NCBI GenBank assembly: GCA_947500035.1
Contig: CANMQP010000014.1
Coordinates: forward strand, 62,001 to 126,000
Reading direction: 5' to 3'
Source: an uncultured Kiloniellaceae bacterium
GTDB lineage: Bacteria > Pseudomonadota > Alphaproteobacteria > Kiloniellales > Kiloniellaceae
DNA: 64,000 nt
This document shows positions 51,540 to 59,365 of the stretch, piece by piece (within the stretch, counting starts at the first letter, position 1; every line of letters begins with the position of its first letter). The notes below the pieces were generated by a model. That model was given only the letters and a program-made list of their open reading frames with translations, was not told the origin of the DNA and made no database searches. The translations under genes and the position numbers were made by a program.

Positions 51540-52378
51540 CACACCATGCCCTTGCCCGCGTCGCTACCCGCCCCTGCCCGCCTGCGCTTCAGGAAAATCA
51601 CCAGCAGCAGAAAGCTGCCGATCATCAGAAATGAAAAGACCGTGGTCAGAGTCCCGAGGGCATAAAGCACCGGCGAGGTCACGTTGGTGGTCATACCGAC
51701 GATCTCAAGCGGCAGGGTATTGTGCGATCCCGCCGTCAGCAACGTGCGCGCAAACTCGTCATAAGAGAGCGTGAAGCCGAAGAGCGCGACACCGATCAGG
51801 CTGGGCGCGATGATCGGCAGCACCACATGGCGGATGGTCTGCCAGGAGCTCGCCCCCAGGTCCCGCGCCGCCTCTTCGTAGGATTTATCGAAACGGTTAA
51901 AGACCGCGAACATGATCAGCAGGCCGAAGGGCAGTGTCCAGGTCAGCTGCGCCCCGAAGCCGGAGGTCGACCAGTGCACATCGAAATCCAGAATATTGAA
52001 GATCAGTCCCACGCCCAGCGAGATCAGGATGGAGGGTATGATCAGGCTCGCGACGATCAGGTAAAAGAGCGCCGTCGAGCCCCGGAACCTGCGCCGGAAC
52101 GCCAGGCCGCCCATGACTGAAACCACGACCGTGACCACCATAACCATCAGCCCAAGGGCGAAGGAGCGCCGGAAGGAACCCCAGATATCCCCCACCGCCT
52201 GCTGCTCAAAGAGATCAAAGAACCAATGCAGGGAAACCCCGTTCATGGGAAAGGTCAGACCGCCGCCCGGTCCCTGGAAGGAAAGCACGCCGATAGTAAG
52301 GATCGGGCCGTAGAGGAACAGCACAAAGAGTCCGAAAACGCCTGCGAGTACGTAGAAAGATCGGGAACGTGGTTCCAC
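51539..52378 (-). CDS. ABC transporter permease (PotC-like)
   Basis: A 279-residue inner-membrane permease with six membrane segments. The EAA loop SYEEAARDLGASSWQTIRHV is followed by VLPIIAPSLIGVALFGFTLS. GTG 52378 overlaps the upstream stop as TAGTG and has GGAAGGA upstream; the apparent long frame to 53338 is the shadow of the other permease gene. Forms the channel with the second permease. Confidence 0.87.
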   Translation of the reverse strand: MEPRSRSFYVLAGVFGLFVLFLYGPILTIGVLSFQGPGGGLTFPMNGVSLHWFFDLFEQQAVGDIWGSFRRSFALGLMVMVVTVVVSVMGGLAFRRRFRGSTALFYLIVASLIIPSILISLGVGLIFNILDFDVHWSTSGFGAQLTWTLPFGLLIMFAVFNRFDKSYEEAARDLGASSWQTIRHVVLPIIAPSLIGVALFGFTLSYDEFARTLLTAGSHNTLPLEIVGMTTNVTSPVLYALGTLTTVFSFLMIGSFLLLVIFLKRRRAGAGSDAGKGMV

Positions 52379-53307
52379 TAGAGTTCCTTCCTGATGTCGA
52401 CGAAGCGCATCATGATGCCGATCATGATCAGCACGGTGATCAGCAGAACAACGGCGCTGGCCGCCGCCGCCGGGTACTGCAGCAAGGCGATTTCGTTGGA
52501 GATGACCCGGCCGACCGACGCGCTCTGACCGCCCGACATGAAGCGCACGGTGATGAAGTCCCCCATCACCAGGGTCACCACGAAGATCGATCCGATCATG
52601 ATGCCCGGCTTGGTCAGGGGAATGATGACATTGGTCAGGATCTGAAATCCGCTGGCCCCGGCGTCGCGGGCGGCCTCGATCAGCGAGCGGTCGATCCGCA
52701 TCATGGTGTTGAAAATCGGCACCACCATGAAGAGGCAGTAGAGATGCACGAAAGCCAGCACCACGGCGAAGTCCGAGAACAGCAGCCACTCCAGCGGTTC
52801 GTCGATGACCCCGGCGCTGATCAGGGTAGAGTTGGCGATACCGTTGCGGCCCAGGAAGGGAATCCAGGAAATCATACGGATGATGTTGGAGGTCCAGAAG
52901 GGCACGGTGCAGATCAGAAACAGCACGACCTGCATGGGCAGCGAGCGCACGTGGAAGGCCAGGAAATAGGCGACCGTAAAGCCGATCACCGCGCAGAAAA
53001 CCCAGGTCAGCGCCATGAACTTGAAGGTCTTGAGATAGGTCGCCAGCGTGACCTGGGAGGTCAGAAGGTAACTGTAATTCTCGAGAATGAAAGCCGGGAA
53101 AAAGTTGTACTCGTTGTAGTCCCAGAAACTGACCGTGACGATGGTCAGGATGGGCAGCACCAGAAAGACGCCCAGCACCAGAACCAGCGGGCTGACCAGA
53201 AACCAGCTCGCCTTTTCCGGTGACGGTGCCTTCGATACGGCGGTCTCTTTCGAAGCCGCACCCGGCGCCATGACGGCGCCGGGTGTCTGAGTTGAAGATG
53301 AGCTCAT
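52378..53307 (-). CDS. ABC transporter permease (PotB-like)
   Basis: A 309-residue permease. A hydrophilic N-terminal tail of about 35 residues (SSSSTQTPGAVMAPGAASKE) precedes six membrane segments. The EAA loop is RSLIEAARDAGASGFQILTN. It is the partner of the PotC-like subunit and is coupled to it by a TAGTG overlap. The family imports spermidine, putrescine or related cationic or small organic solutes. Confidence 0.87.
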   Translation of the reverse strand: MSSSSTQTPGAVMAPGAASKETAVSKAPSPEKASWFLVSPLVLVLGVFLVLPILTIVTVSFWDYNEYNFFPAFILENYSYLLTSQVTLATYLKTFKFMALTWVFCAVIGFTVAYFLAFHVRSLPMQVVLFLICTVPFWTSNIIRMISWIPFLGRNGIANSTLISAGVIDEPLEWLLFSDFAVVLAFVHLYCLFMVVPIFNTMMRIDRSLIEAARDAGASGFQILTNVIIPLTKPGIMIGSIFVVTLVMGDFITVRFMSGGQSASVGRVISNEIALLQYPAAAASAVVLLITVLIMIGIMMRFVDIRKEL

Positions 53308-53313
53308 GGATGT

Positions 53314-54612
53314 TTAAGCCGCGATGAACTCGTTCCACTTGCGGACCATGTACTTGTTCTCATCCATGACCGCGTTCCAGCAGGCCACCGCGCCCATGCG
53401 GTCGTAGAAGGAACCGCCGTCGCGCACGGCACCGGCTTTCTCCATGACCTTGCCCTGCGGGTTCACGATGTCCTTCTGCGCTGTCTTGCCTTCGAACCAG
53501 TAACCCCACTCGTCTTCGGTCATGAAGTTCTTAGAGGTCTCCGGCACAGCGGAGTAATAGCCCTGACGCATCAGGAAGCCGCCGACCCAGCCCGAGAGAT
53601 ACCAGTTGATGTATTCGTAGGCCGCGTCCAGCTCGATCCCCGAGAGGTTGGCCGAGAGTCCCAGGCCACCGCCCCAGGAGCGATAGCCCTCTTTCAGCGG
53701 CTGGTAGACGCAGGGGATGCCCTTGGAGCGCACGGCGGTGATCGCCGGCGACCACATGGACTGGATCACCACTTCGCCCGAGGACATCAGATTGACGCTC
53801 TCGTCGAAGGATTTCCAGAAGGCCCGGAACTGGCCGTTCTTCTTGGCCTCGGTAAAGATCGCCATGGTCTTGTCGATCTCTTCCTTGGTCATGTTGCCTT
53901 TATCGCCGTACTGCACCTCGCCCATGGCCTCGCAGACCATGGCGGCGTCCATGATGCCGATGGAGGAGATATCGAGGATCGAGGCCTTGCCCTTGAATTC
54001 CGGGTTCAAAAGCTCGGTCCAGCTTTCGATCAGACGACCGATCAGGTCCGGGCGGATGCCCAATGTATCCGCGTTGTAGATCGTCGGGATCAGGGTCATC
54101 CAGCCGGATTCATTGTCGACGAAGGTCTTACCCTCCGGCCCCTCGACGAAGCCCACCGTATGAGGCGCCGTGCCCTGGGCAATGACCGAATCCGGCGTCA
54201 GTTTGCCGGAACGGAAGGTGCCGACGATCTTGTCGTAATTCTTGATCTTGCTGGTATCCATGGCCTGCAGATTGCCGGCGCCCCAGACCTTCTTGCAGAT
54301 CCAGTACTCGATGTCCGCGATATCGAAAGACTTGGGCTGCGTGGCCGCGCGCTGAGTGACGCTGTCGGAATCCAGCGCCGTCATCTCCAGTGTAAAGCCC
54401 AGGTCTTCCTTCACCTTCGCCGCCACCTCGTTGAGGTTGGACACGCCGGTACCAAACTGGCGCAGGGTGACGTTCTTGATGTTCTGCGCCCAGACGGTCG
54501 GAAAGCCGGTGACGGCGCCCGCGCCCACTGCGAGCCCGGCGGTCGCCGCAGCGCCCTTGAGCAGCGAGCGGCGGTTGATCCTTGTTTTACCTGTCCCTGT
54601 GGTCATCGCCAT
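53314..54612 (-). CDS. ABC transporter substrate-binding protein with Tat signal (PotD-like)
   Basis: A 432-residue periplasmic protein. The N-terminus carries a twin-arginine signal (NRRSLLKGAAATAGLAVGAG), so it is folded before export. The mature region contains DIADIEYWICKKVWGAGNLQ, WMTLIPTIYNADTLG and GLGLSANLSGIELDAAYEYI, typical of spermidine/putrescine-binding-like extracellular solute-binding family 1 proteins. AAGGAG precedes ATG 54612. The ligand is not certain; neighbouring racemase suggests an amino-acid-derived compound. Confidence 0.87.
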   Translation of the reverse strand: MAMTTGTGKTRINRRSLLKGAAATAGLAVGAGAVTGFPTVWAQNIKNVTLRQFGTGVSNLNEVAAKVKEDLGFTLEMTALDSDSVTQRAATQPKSFDIADIEYWICKKVWGAGNLQAMDTSKIKNYDKIVGTFRSGKLTPDSVIAQGTAPHTVGFVEGPEGKTFVDNESGWMTLIPTIYNADTLGIRPDLIGRLIESWTELLNPEFKGKASILDISSIGIMDAAMVCEAMGEVQYGDKGNMTKEEIDKTMAIFTEAKKNGQFRAFWKSFDESVNLMSSGEVVIQSMWSPAITAVRSKGIPCVYQPLKEGYRSWGGGLGLSANLSGIELDAAYEYINWYLSGWVGGFLMRQGYYSAVPETSKNFMTEDEWGYWFEGKTAQKDIVNPQGKVMEKAGAVRDGGSFYDRMGAVACWNAVMDENKYMVRKWNEFIAA

Positions 54613-54709
54613 ATCTCCTTTTGATGGCTGGCTGTTTCAGTTTTACGGTTACGCCGGTCTGTGCCGGTTTCTCTCTATTGATTTCTCTGCGTCAATTTCT
54701 CTGTGGCCT

Positions 54710-55696
54710 TTATGCCGCGAGGTGATGGGCGTCTTCGGCTTTCCAGCTGAGAAAAACGCTCTCCCCGATTTCAACGGGCTGATCGAAGAAGCGGCTGTCC
54801 GGCAGGGTGGCGATGAGATCGCCGGTCGGGCCGCCGTCGAGCGAAATGTTGACGACGCTGCCCAGAAATTCGACGTCCCGCACCGTCGCGGACAACGCCT
54901 CATCCGCCGCCCCCGTGGTTCCTCGCGCCATCTGGACACGGTCGGTCCGAACGGCCATCAGGCCGGCGTCAGTTTTCATAACGTTGTGACCACCGATAAA
55001 GCGGGCCACGAATTCGGAGGTCGGCGCGTTAAAGACCTGCTGCGGCGCGCCGGACTGCTCGATCACCGCGTTGTTCATGACGATGATGTCGTCGGCCAGC
55101 GCCAGGGCTTCGTCCTGGCTGTGGGTGACGTGGATGAAAGAGATGCCGAGCTCGCGTTGCAGCTTCTTCAGCTCCGCGCGCATACGGGTGCGCAGGAAAG
55201 GATCGAGGGCCGAAAGAGGTTCGTCCAGCAACAGGATCTGCGGTTCGGTGACCAGAGCCCGGGCCAGCGCCACGCGCTGCTGCTGCCCGCCGGAGAGCTG
55301 ATCGGGCACGCGCTCGCTGTAATCCTCCATATGGACCAGCTCCAGCAACTCCATCGCCCGCGCCCGCCGTGCCTTCTTCTCTACGCCCTGCATTTTCTGG
55401 CTAAAGGCCACGTTGTCGACCACGCTGAGGTGCGGGAAGAGCGCGTAGTTCTGAAACATCATGGCAGTGCCGCGCTTGGCCGGCGGCAAGTCGGTGATGT
55501 TGGCGCTTCCGAGCAGGATATCGCCTTCCGTCACCACCTCGTGCCCGGCGATCATGCGCAGGGTCGAGGACTTGCCGCAGCCCGAGGGCCCGAGGAGACA
55601 GGAATAGCTGCCCGAGGCGAAATTATGGGTGATGGCATCGACCGCGATGGTCTCGCCGTAAGCTTTCGTGACGGATACAAGTTCGAGCGCGGACAC
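54710..55696 (-). CDS. ABC transporter ATP-binding protein (PotA-like)
   Basis: A 328-residue ATPase. Walker A is GPSGCGKSS, the Q-loop MMFQNYALFPH, signature LSGGQQQR, Walker B ILLLDEPLSALD, switch His in HVTHSQDEAL; a C-terminal TOBE-like domain starts near 235. GTG 55696 with AGGGG eight bases upstream gives the usual short N-terminus (SALELVSVTKAYG); ATG 55732 would add 12 residues. It heads the minus-strand importer operon, divergent from a GntR regulator, with a 28-bp near-perfect palindrome in between. Confidence 0.9.
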   Translation of the reverse strand: MSALELVSVTKAYGETIAVDAITHNFASGSYSCLLGPSGCGKSSTLRMIAGHEVVTEGDILLGSANITDLPPAKRGTAMMFQNYALFPHLSVVDNVAFSQKMQGVEKKARRARAMELLELVHMEDYSERVPDQLSGGQQQRVALARALVTEPQILLLDEPLSALDPFLRTRMRAELKKLQRELGISFIHVTHSQDEALALADDIIVMNNAVIEQSGAPQQVFNAPTSEFVARFIGGHNVMKTDAGLMAVRTDRVQMARGTTGAADEALSATVRDVEFLGSVVNISLDGGPTGDLIATLPDSRFFDQPVEIGESVFLSWKAEDAHHLAA

Positions 55697-55856
55697 TGCA
55701 AATTCCCCTGCAAGACTTCCTTCTGCCCCCATAACTGCAACGGCTATGCCAGAAACTCACGCGCCTCTTAGCCGTTGTTTTATTTCACTATTTATCTTGG
55801 ACCCCAGAGCAGAAAGGGCTTCGATGGCTAAAAATTCGTCACCTTGCACACGATTG

Positions 55857-55884
55857 AAGCAAAAATTGTATACGATTTTTGCTT
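55857..55884. promoter_or_regulatory. 28-bp near-perfect palindrome between the ABC operon and gntR
   Basis: Arms AAGCAAAAAT (55857-55866) and ATTTTTGCTT (55875-55884) surround the core TGTATACG, with GTATAC at the centre; only one pair is mismatched. TTGTATAC-type dyads are typical binding sites of FCD-type GntR proteins, and one is encoded immediately to the right. Probable common operator for both directions. Confidence 0.65.
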
Positions 55885-56068
55885 GCCGCTGCAACCCGCC
55901 GGGGCTATGTCCAAGTGGACTGATCGCCAGAGTCCTGAGTGCGGCCGTCTGATTGCCGCTGCCCTGATGGACCGGCCGAGCATCACGTGAATTTCGGTTG
56001 CGCCGGTCACGTCGAGTTGCGATCAAACTTACGAGACATTGACCGAGCCTGTACCGAGTAGTTTCAAG

Positions 56069-56917
56069 ATGCCGTCATCCGCCACCAAGTCAGCCAAGAA
56101 GTCGACGAAAAAGTCCCCCGGCCAGGCCAATGCCCGGGCGACGGATCAGGCGTCTGGCCAAACGTCGAGCAAAACCGTCGATCCCGCGACTAATCCTGCC
56201 AATGCCCCCTCACCGGCAGAAGGTTTCAACGGTGCCTTTTCCCTGCCGCCGGGACCGGCTTTGGAGATCTGCCTGCGCCTGCAGAACGCCATCATCGAAC
56301 ACCGCCTGCAGCCCGGCACCAGGCTGTCGGAAGACGAGGTCGGCGAGATCTACGGCGCCGGCCGCACAGTGGTCCGCTCCGCCCTGCAGGCCCTGGCCCA
56401 CAGCGGCCTGCTGGAGATCAGGCGCAACCGCGGCGCTTCCGTCGCCAAACCCACCGTCGGCGACGCCCATGAGGTCTTCGAAGCCCGCGCCCTGATCGAG
56501 CCCGAGGTCGCCCGGCGCGCGGCGGCCAGAATTTCTGATGCCGACCTGGCCCGCTTGAAGGCGCACATCGAGGCCGAGCACGAGGCGCTCGCCGACAGCG
56601 ACATGGGCCGCGCCCTCGCCCTCTCCGGCCTCTTTCACATCGAGATCGCCGGGATCGCCGAGCACAGCGTTTACGCCGCCATGATTCAGTCCCTGATCAC
56701 CAAGTCCTCCCTGATCATCGCCCTCTACTGGGTCCGCCCCGACACCGCCTGCGAAAGCCACGCCCACCACGCCCTACTGGACGCCTTCGTGAAGAAGGAC
56801 GGCGACGCCGCCCATGCCATCATGCGCAGCCACCTGATCGACCTGCATTCGGGATTGAACCTGAAACCGCCGGTGCGGAAAGAGACATCGCTGGCGGAGG
56901 CGCTGGCGGGGGGTTAG
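56069..56917 (+). CDS. GntR family regulator, FCD type, with low-complexity N-terminal tail
   Basis: A 282-residue regulator from ATG 56069 (a TTG at 56039 would add ten residues). About 50 lysine/serine/alanine-rich residues (SSATKSAKKSTKKSPGQANA) precede the winged helix LSEDEVGEIYGAGRTVVRSA and the FCD domain with FEARALIEPEVARRAAARIS. It is divergent from the PotABCD-like operon and is its likely repressor acting at the 28-bp palindrome. The basic tail parallels that of the OhrR protein in this window. Confidence 0.86.
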   Translation: MPSSATKSAKKSTKKSPGQANARATDQASGQTSSKTVDPATNPANAPSPAEGFNGAFSLPPGPALEICLRLQNAIIEHRLQPGTRLSEDEVGEIYGAGRTVVRSALQALAHSGLLEIRRNRGASVAKPTVGDAHEVFEARALIEPEVARRAAARISDADLARLKAHIEAEHEALADSDMGRALALSGLFHIEIAGIAEHSVYAAMIQSLITKSSLIIALYWVRPDTACESHAHHALLDAFVKKDGDAAHAIMRSHLIDLHSGLNLKPPVRKETSLAEALAGG

Positions 56918-57016
56918 GCGGGTCCTTGATACCTTGCCGCGTCGGCAATGTCGGCTGCGAACCCATAACGACGTTATTTGCTTCGCCAGCAATGTCGGCA
57001 ATGCGTTCAATCACTT

Positions 57017-57610
57017 TTACGTCTTGGCTTTTACTTCGATGGGCACAGGCTGGCCGATTTGACGCACCAGAGGGGCGTCATCTTCGTTCCATCGAAACAA
57101 TGTGACGTGCCACAATCCCGGTCTCTGGCGCGAAGGGTCGATCAACCCAACATGGCCAGCCTTTCGAACAGTATCGGCGGCCAACCAAGATTTGGGTTCA
57201 TCTCCGGCATCAAGCGCACTGCGCCAAGGCTTCCGCGCTAGTTCATAAACTTCTGCAGCATGCGGGTGGCGCAGATCAAATAGCACACAGGGCTCAACGT
57301 CATAGGATATCAGAAAGCGTTGCGGATCACCCGAGCGCACATATTCACCGATTGCAACTCTAGCGCTTTGTTCATTTGGACTGAGATACAATGCATCTTG
57401 TCCAACCCGGTTGAAGCGGGCCGCAGGCCGATATTCGAGACCGCGCTCCAAATGGATGCCGTCTGGAACTTCGAAAGAAATTTTGACGAATATGCCGTTG
57501 ACCTTGGATAGCATAGCCTCCTCAAACGATTGTCCGTCTAGCATCAGATAAAGACATTGCGGCTTGGAGTTGGAACATAAGAGATCAGCTCCAGCGCGAA
57601 AAGCAGTCAT
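57017..57610 (-). CDS. RES-domain protein (NAD-degrading toxin family), orphan
   Basis: A 197-residue protein. YRPAARFNRVGQDALYLSPN, with QSARVAIGEY following, and the late HVGLIDPSRQRPGLWHVTLF are the ordered conserved blocks of RES domains (Arg, Tyr and Ser active-site residues), toxins that break down NAD in type II toxin-antitoxin pairs. The usual Xre/MbcA-like antitoxin gene upstream is absent: the 260 bases beyond the start contain only a degenerate cobO fragment. It may be a remnant, a domesticated enzyme, or use an unlinked antitoxin. The N-terminal 45 residues are not family-like, so a later start is possible. Confidence 0.6.
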   Translation of the reverse strand: MTAFRAGADLLCSNSKPQCLYLMLDGQSFEEAMLSKVNGIFVKISFEVPDGIHLERGLEYRPAARFNRVGQDALYLSPNEQSARVAIGEYVRSGDPQRFLISYDVEPCVLFDLRHPHAAEVYELARKPWRSALDAGDEPKSWLAADTVRKAGHVGLIDPSRQRPGLWHVTLFRWNEDDAPLVRQIGQPVPIEVKAKT

Positions 57611-57684
57611 TTAATCCCTGCGAACAGAGGGTAACCTTGTCCGCAAAATCGACACTGGTCGCCTGCGCAGTTATTGCCTCCCCC

Positions 57685-57778
57685 CTAAAACTCCACGTCC
57701 TTCTGCGCGTTAATGCTCTGTCCCCGTAAGAGATTGTTTTACCTGGATCGTTTTGGCGATCAAGTCCGCGGGCATTGT
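57685..57778 (-). pseudogene. Degenerate copy of the cobO 3' end (first)
   Basis: Bases 57680-57710 match the cobO 3' end at 59360-59391 almost perfectly (CCCCCTAAAACTCCACG, then CCTTCTGCGC). Translated, SINAQKDVEF-stop corresponds to GVKAQKGVEF-stop of CobO, and after a frameshift ADLIAKTIQVKQSLTG corresponds to ADLVTEMTQIKHPFRE. It covers only about the last 30 codons. This is a displaced duplicate, 1.7 kb from the functional gene. Confidence 0.65.
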
Positions 57779-57788
57779 TAGTTTTTTA

Positions 57789-57854
57789 AAGATGTATTTT
57801 TTATATTGCTTTTTGAAAACTGCCCCCATATAAGATGTAGAAGAAATACATTTT
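57789..57854. promoter_or_regulatory. Two NsrR-like boxes upstream of the alternative oxidase
   Basis: Site 1 (57789-57811) has a perfect half-site AAGATGTATTT followed by a poor second half. Site 2 (57832-57854) reads AAGATGTAGAA-G and then AAATACATTTT, fitting the 11-1-11 layout of the NsrR consensus (AAGATGYATTT and its complement) with four differences. The second ends 17 bases before the aox ATG. NsrR is a nitric-oxide-sensing repressor; its gene is not in this window. Confidence 0.55.
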
Positions 57855-57871
57855 AGGTCGGGAAAGAGAAA

Positions 57872-58543
57872 ATGCCCGTGGAAACCATCAAGGACACTGC
57901 CGCCCTTCACCGTGCGCCGGAAGACCTCAGCGACCGGATCGCCTATGGCTTCGTCAAGGCTTTGCGCTTCATCGCGGATCGCTTCTTTGCCCAGCGCTAC
58001 GGGCATCGCGCGGTGGTGCTGGAGACGGTGGCCGCGGTGCCCGGTATGGTGGGCGGACTGCTGCAGCATCTCAAGGCGCTGCGGCATATCCGCGATGACC
58101 AGGGCTGGATCCGGGAGCTGCTGGAGGAAGCCGACAACGAACGCATGCATCTCATGACCTTCGTCCAGATCGCTAAGCCGACCCTGGCTGAACGCTGGGT
58201 CATCCTGCTGACCCAGGCGGTGTTCTATAATTTTTACTTCTGGCTCTACCTCTTCGCGCCCAAGACGGCCCATCGCGTGGTCGGCTACTTCGAAGAGGAA
58301 GCGGTCGCGAGCTATACGCATTTTCTGGCACAGATCGACAACGGCATTCAGGCCGATGTTCCGGCCCCGCCCATCGCGATCGACTACTGGAAGCTACCCG
58401 CGAACGCGACACTGCGCGATGTGGTTCTGGTCGTCCGGGAAGATGAAGCCGGGCACCGCGACCGCAACCACAGCTTCGCGGACGATCTGAAGCGCCGTCA
58501 GCAGCCGGTCGGTAAGATCGCCGGCGATGGCGTGGTAGGTTGA
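57872..58543 (+). CDS. aox: Alternative oxidase (cyanide-insensitive ubiquinol oxidase)
   Basis: A 223-residue diiron membrane protein. The ligands are visible as Glu51 ([11 protein letters not shown]), Glu90/His93 ([10 protein letters not shown]), Glu142 region ([13 protein letters not shown]) and Glu192/His195 ([12 protein letters not shown]). The hydrophobic helix around 55-70 and 108-130 anchor it to the inner-membrane face. It transfers electrons from ubiquinol to oxygen without pumping protons and resists cyanide and nitric oxide. It is followed after three bases by a DUF1971 cupin and preceded by NsrR-like boxes. Bacterial AOX genes are sporadic; both flanks hold cobO fragments, pointing to insertion. 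Confidence 0.92.
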   Translation: MPVETIKDTAALHRAPEDLSDRIAYGFVKALRFIADRFFAQRYGHRAVVLETVAAVPGMVGGLLQHLKALRHIRDDQGWIRELLEEADNERMHLMTFVQIAKPTLAERWVILLTQAVFYNFYFWLYLFAPKTAHRVVGYFEEEAVASYTHFLAQIDNGIQADVPAPPIAIDYWKLPANATLRDVVLVVREDEAGHRDRNHSFADDLKRRQQPVGKIAGDGVVG

Positions 58544-58546
58544 TCC

Positions 58547-58846
58547 ATGAAAGCACTTCCCAAAGGACTGGTCCCGTACAAGCGCACGGCAGACTTTACC
58601 CAAACGACGCTCCCCCGCGGCCTGTTAAAGGATCACAACACAAAGGCGGGGGTCTGGGGCTTGATCCAGGTGACAGCGGGAGCGCTGTGCTACAGCATCC
58701 CGTCAAGAGGTGAGGACACCCTCCTGAAACCCGGTGTTCCAGGCGTTGTCGAACCCGAGGTGCCGCATCATGTGACGCCCCAGGGTGCCGTCACGTTCCA
58801 TGTGGAGTTCTACCGCAATCCACCCGAAGGAAAGACCGGGCCATAG
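58547..58846 (+). CDS. DUF1971 (TehB N-terminal cupin-like) protein
   Basis: A 99-residue single-domain protein. LPKGLVPYKRTADFTQTTLP, KDHNTKAGVWGLIQVTAG and GVVEPEVPHHVTPQGAVTFH are the ordered blocks of the DUF1971 cupin, found alone or in front of TehB methyltransferases, and often near nitric-oxide-response genes. It starts three bases after the aox stop, so the two are cotranscribed. It may help in nitrosative or oxyanion stress; biochemical role is unknown. Confidence 0.82.
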   Translation: MKALPKGLVPYKRTADFTQTTLPRGLLKDHNTKAGVWGLIQVTAGALCYSIPSRGEDTLLKPGVPGVVEPEVPHHVTPQGAVTFHVEFYRNPPEGKTGP

Positions 58847-58878
58847 TCGCGGCAACGACTTTCGTGCCCCGACGCGTC

Positions 58879-58962
58879 TTACCCACATTCCCACCGAAAA
58901 GGATACCCAATCCGCCTCATCTCGGTGACTAGGTCGGCGACTTCGATCAGTGCGGGTATGGC
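58879..58962 (-). pseudogene. Degenerate copy of the cobO 3' end (second)
   Basis: The minus-strand frame encodes PALIEVADLVTEMRRIGYPF-RWECG-stop, aligned with CobO PELIEAADLVTEMTQIKHPF-REQG. At DNA level 58918-58958 matches 59429-59469 at about 37 of 41 positions. Nothing upstream in this frame continues as CobO. It lies 400 bases from the true cobO stop and on the far side of the aox/DUF1971 pair from the first fragment. Confidence 0.65.
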
Positions 58963-59027
58963 GGAGACATTGGCACAGCTTCACCGAATTTCGAACTTTG
59001 GCAATGTACGCATTGAGCTCAAAGCGG

Positions 59028-59270
59028 TTAACTAATTGAACCAATCATGCTTTGAATTTCTTGCTCAGCCAGAGCTATGCTCTCAAAAATCCCGTGGGCA
59101 GGTAGCGTAGCCCAACCTTCAGCGTAAACTATGCCATCTTCATCGGCAGAAAAATAATGGTATTCATCTGTAATGGCATACAAACCGTCTGTACGCCTCA
59201 CAATTACCAAGCGTCGGTTTACGTGCTCTCGGTTGGGAGAGACATATGGGAATACCTTTAGCCTTTCCAT
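59028..59270 (-). CDS. Hypothetical small protein
   Basis: An 80-residue soluble protein (MERLKVFPYVSPNREHVNRR ... AHGIFESIALAEQEIQSMIG). No family recognised. Composition is balanced and it lies between the second cobO fragment and intact cobO, so it may belong to the inserted material. The A+T content here is higher than in the cob genes. Confidence 0.5.
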   Translation of the reverse strand: MERLKVFPYVSPNREHVNRRLVIVRRTDGLYAITDEYHYFSADEDGIVYAEGWATLPAHGIFESIALAEQEIQSMIGSIS

Positions 59271-59365
59271 ACCAACTGAATAGCTTCTTCAGTTTTCCAT
59301 TGCAATGCCAGCTTTGTGTGCAAACCAGACGTTAGTCCCTTGCGAGTTTAACGGCTCCAGTCCCC

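Noticed and set aside
51539-53338. Single 599-codon frame covering both ABC permease regions
   Set aside because: The upstream 320 codons are an arginine/histidine-rich out-of-frame reading of the PotB-like gene; the true PotC-like gene starts at GTG 52378 with a TAGTG overlap and a ribosome-binding site.
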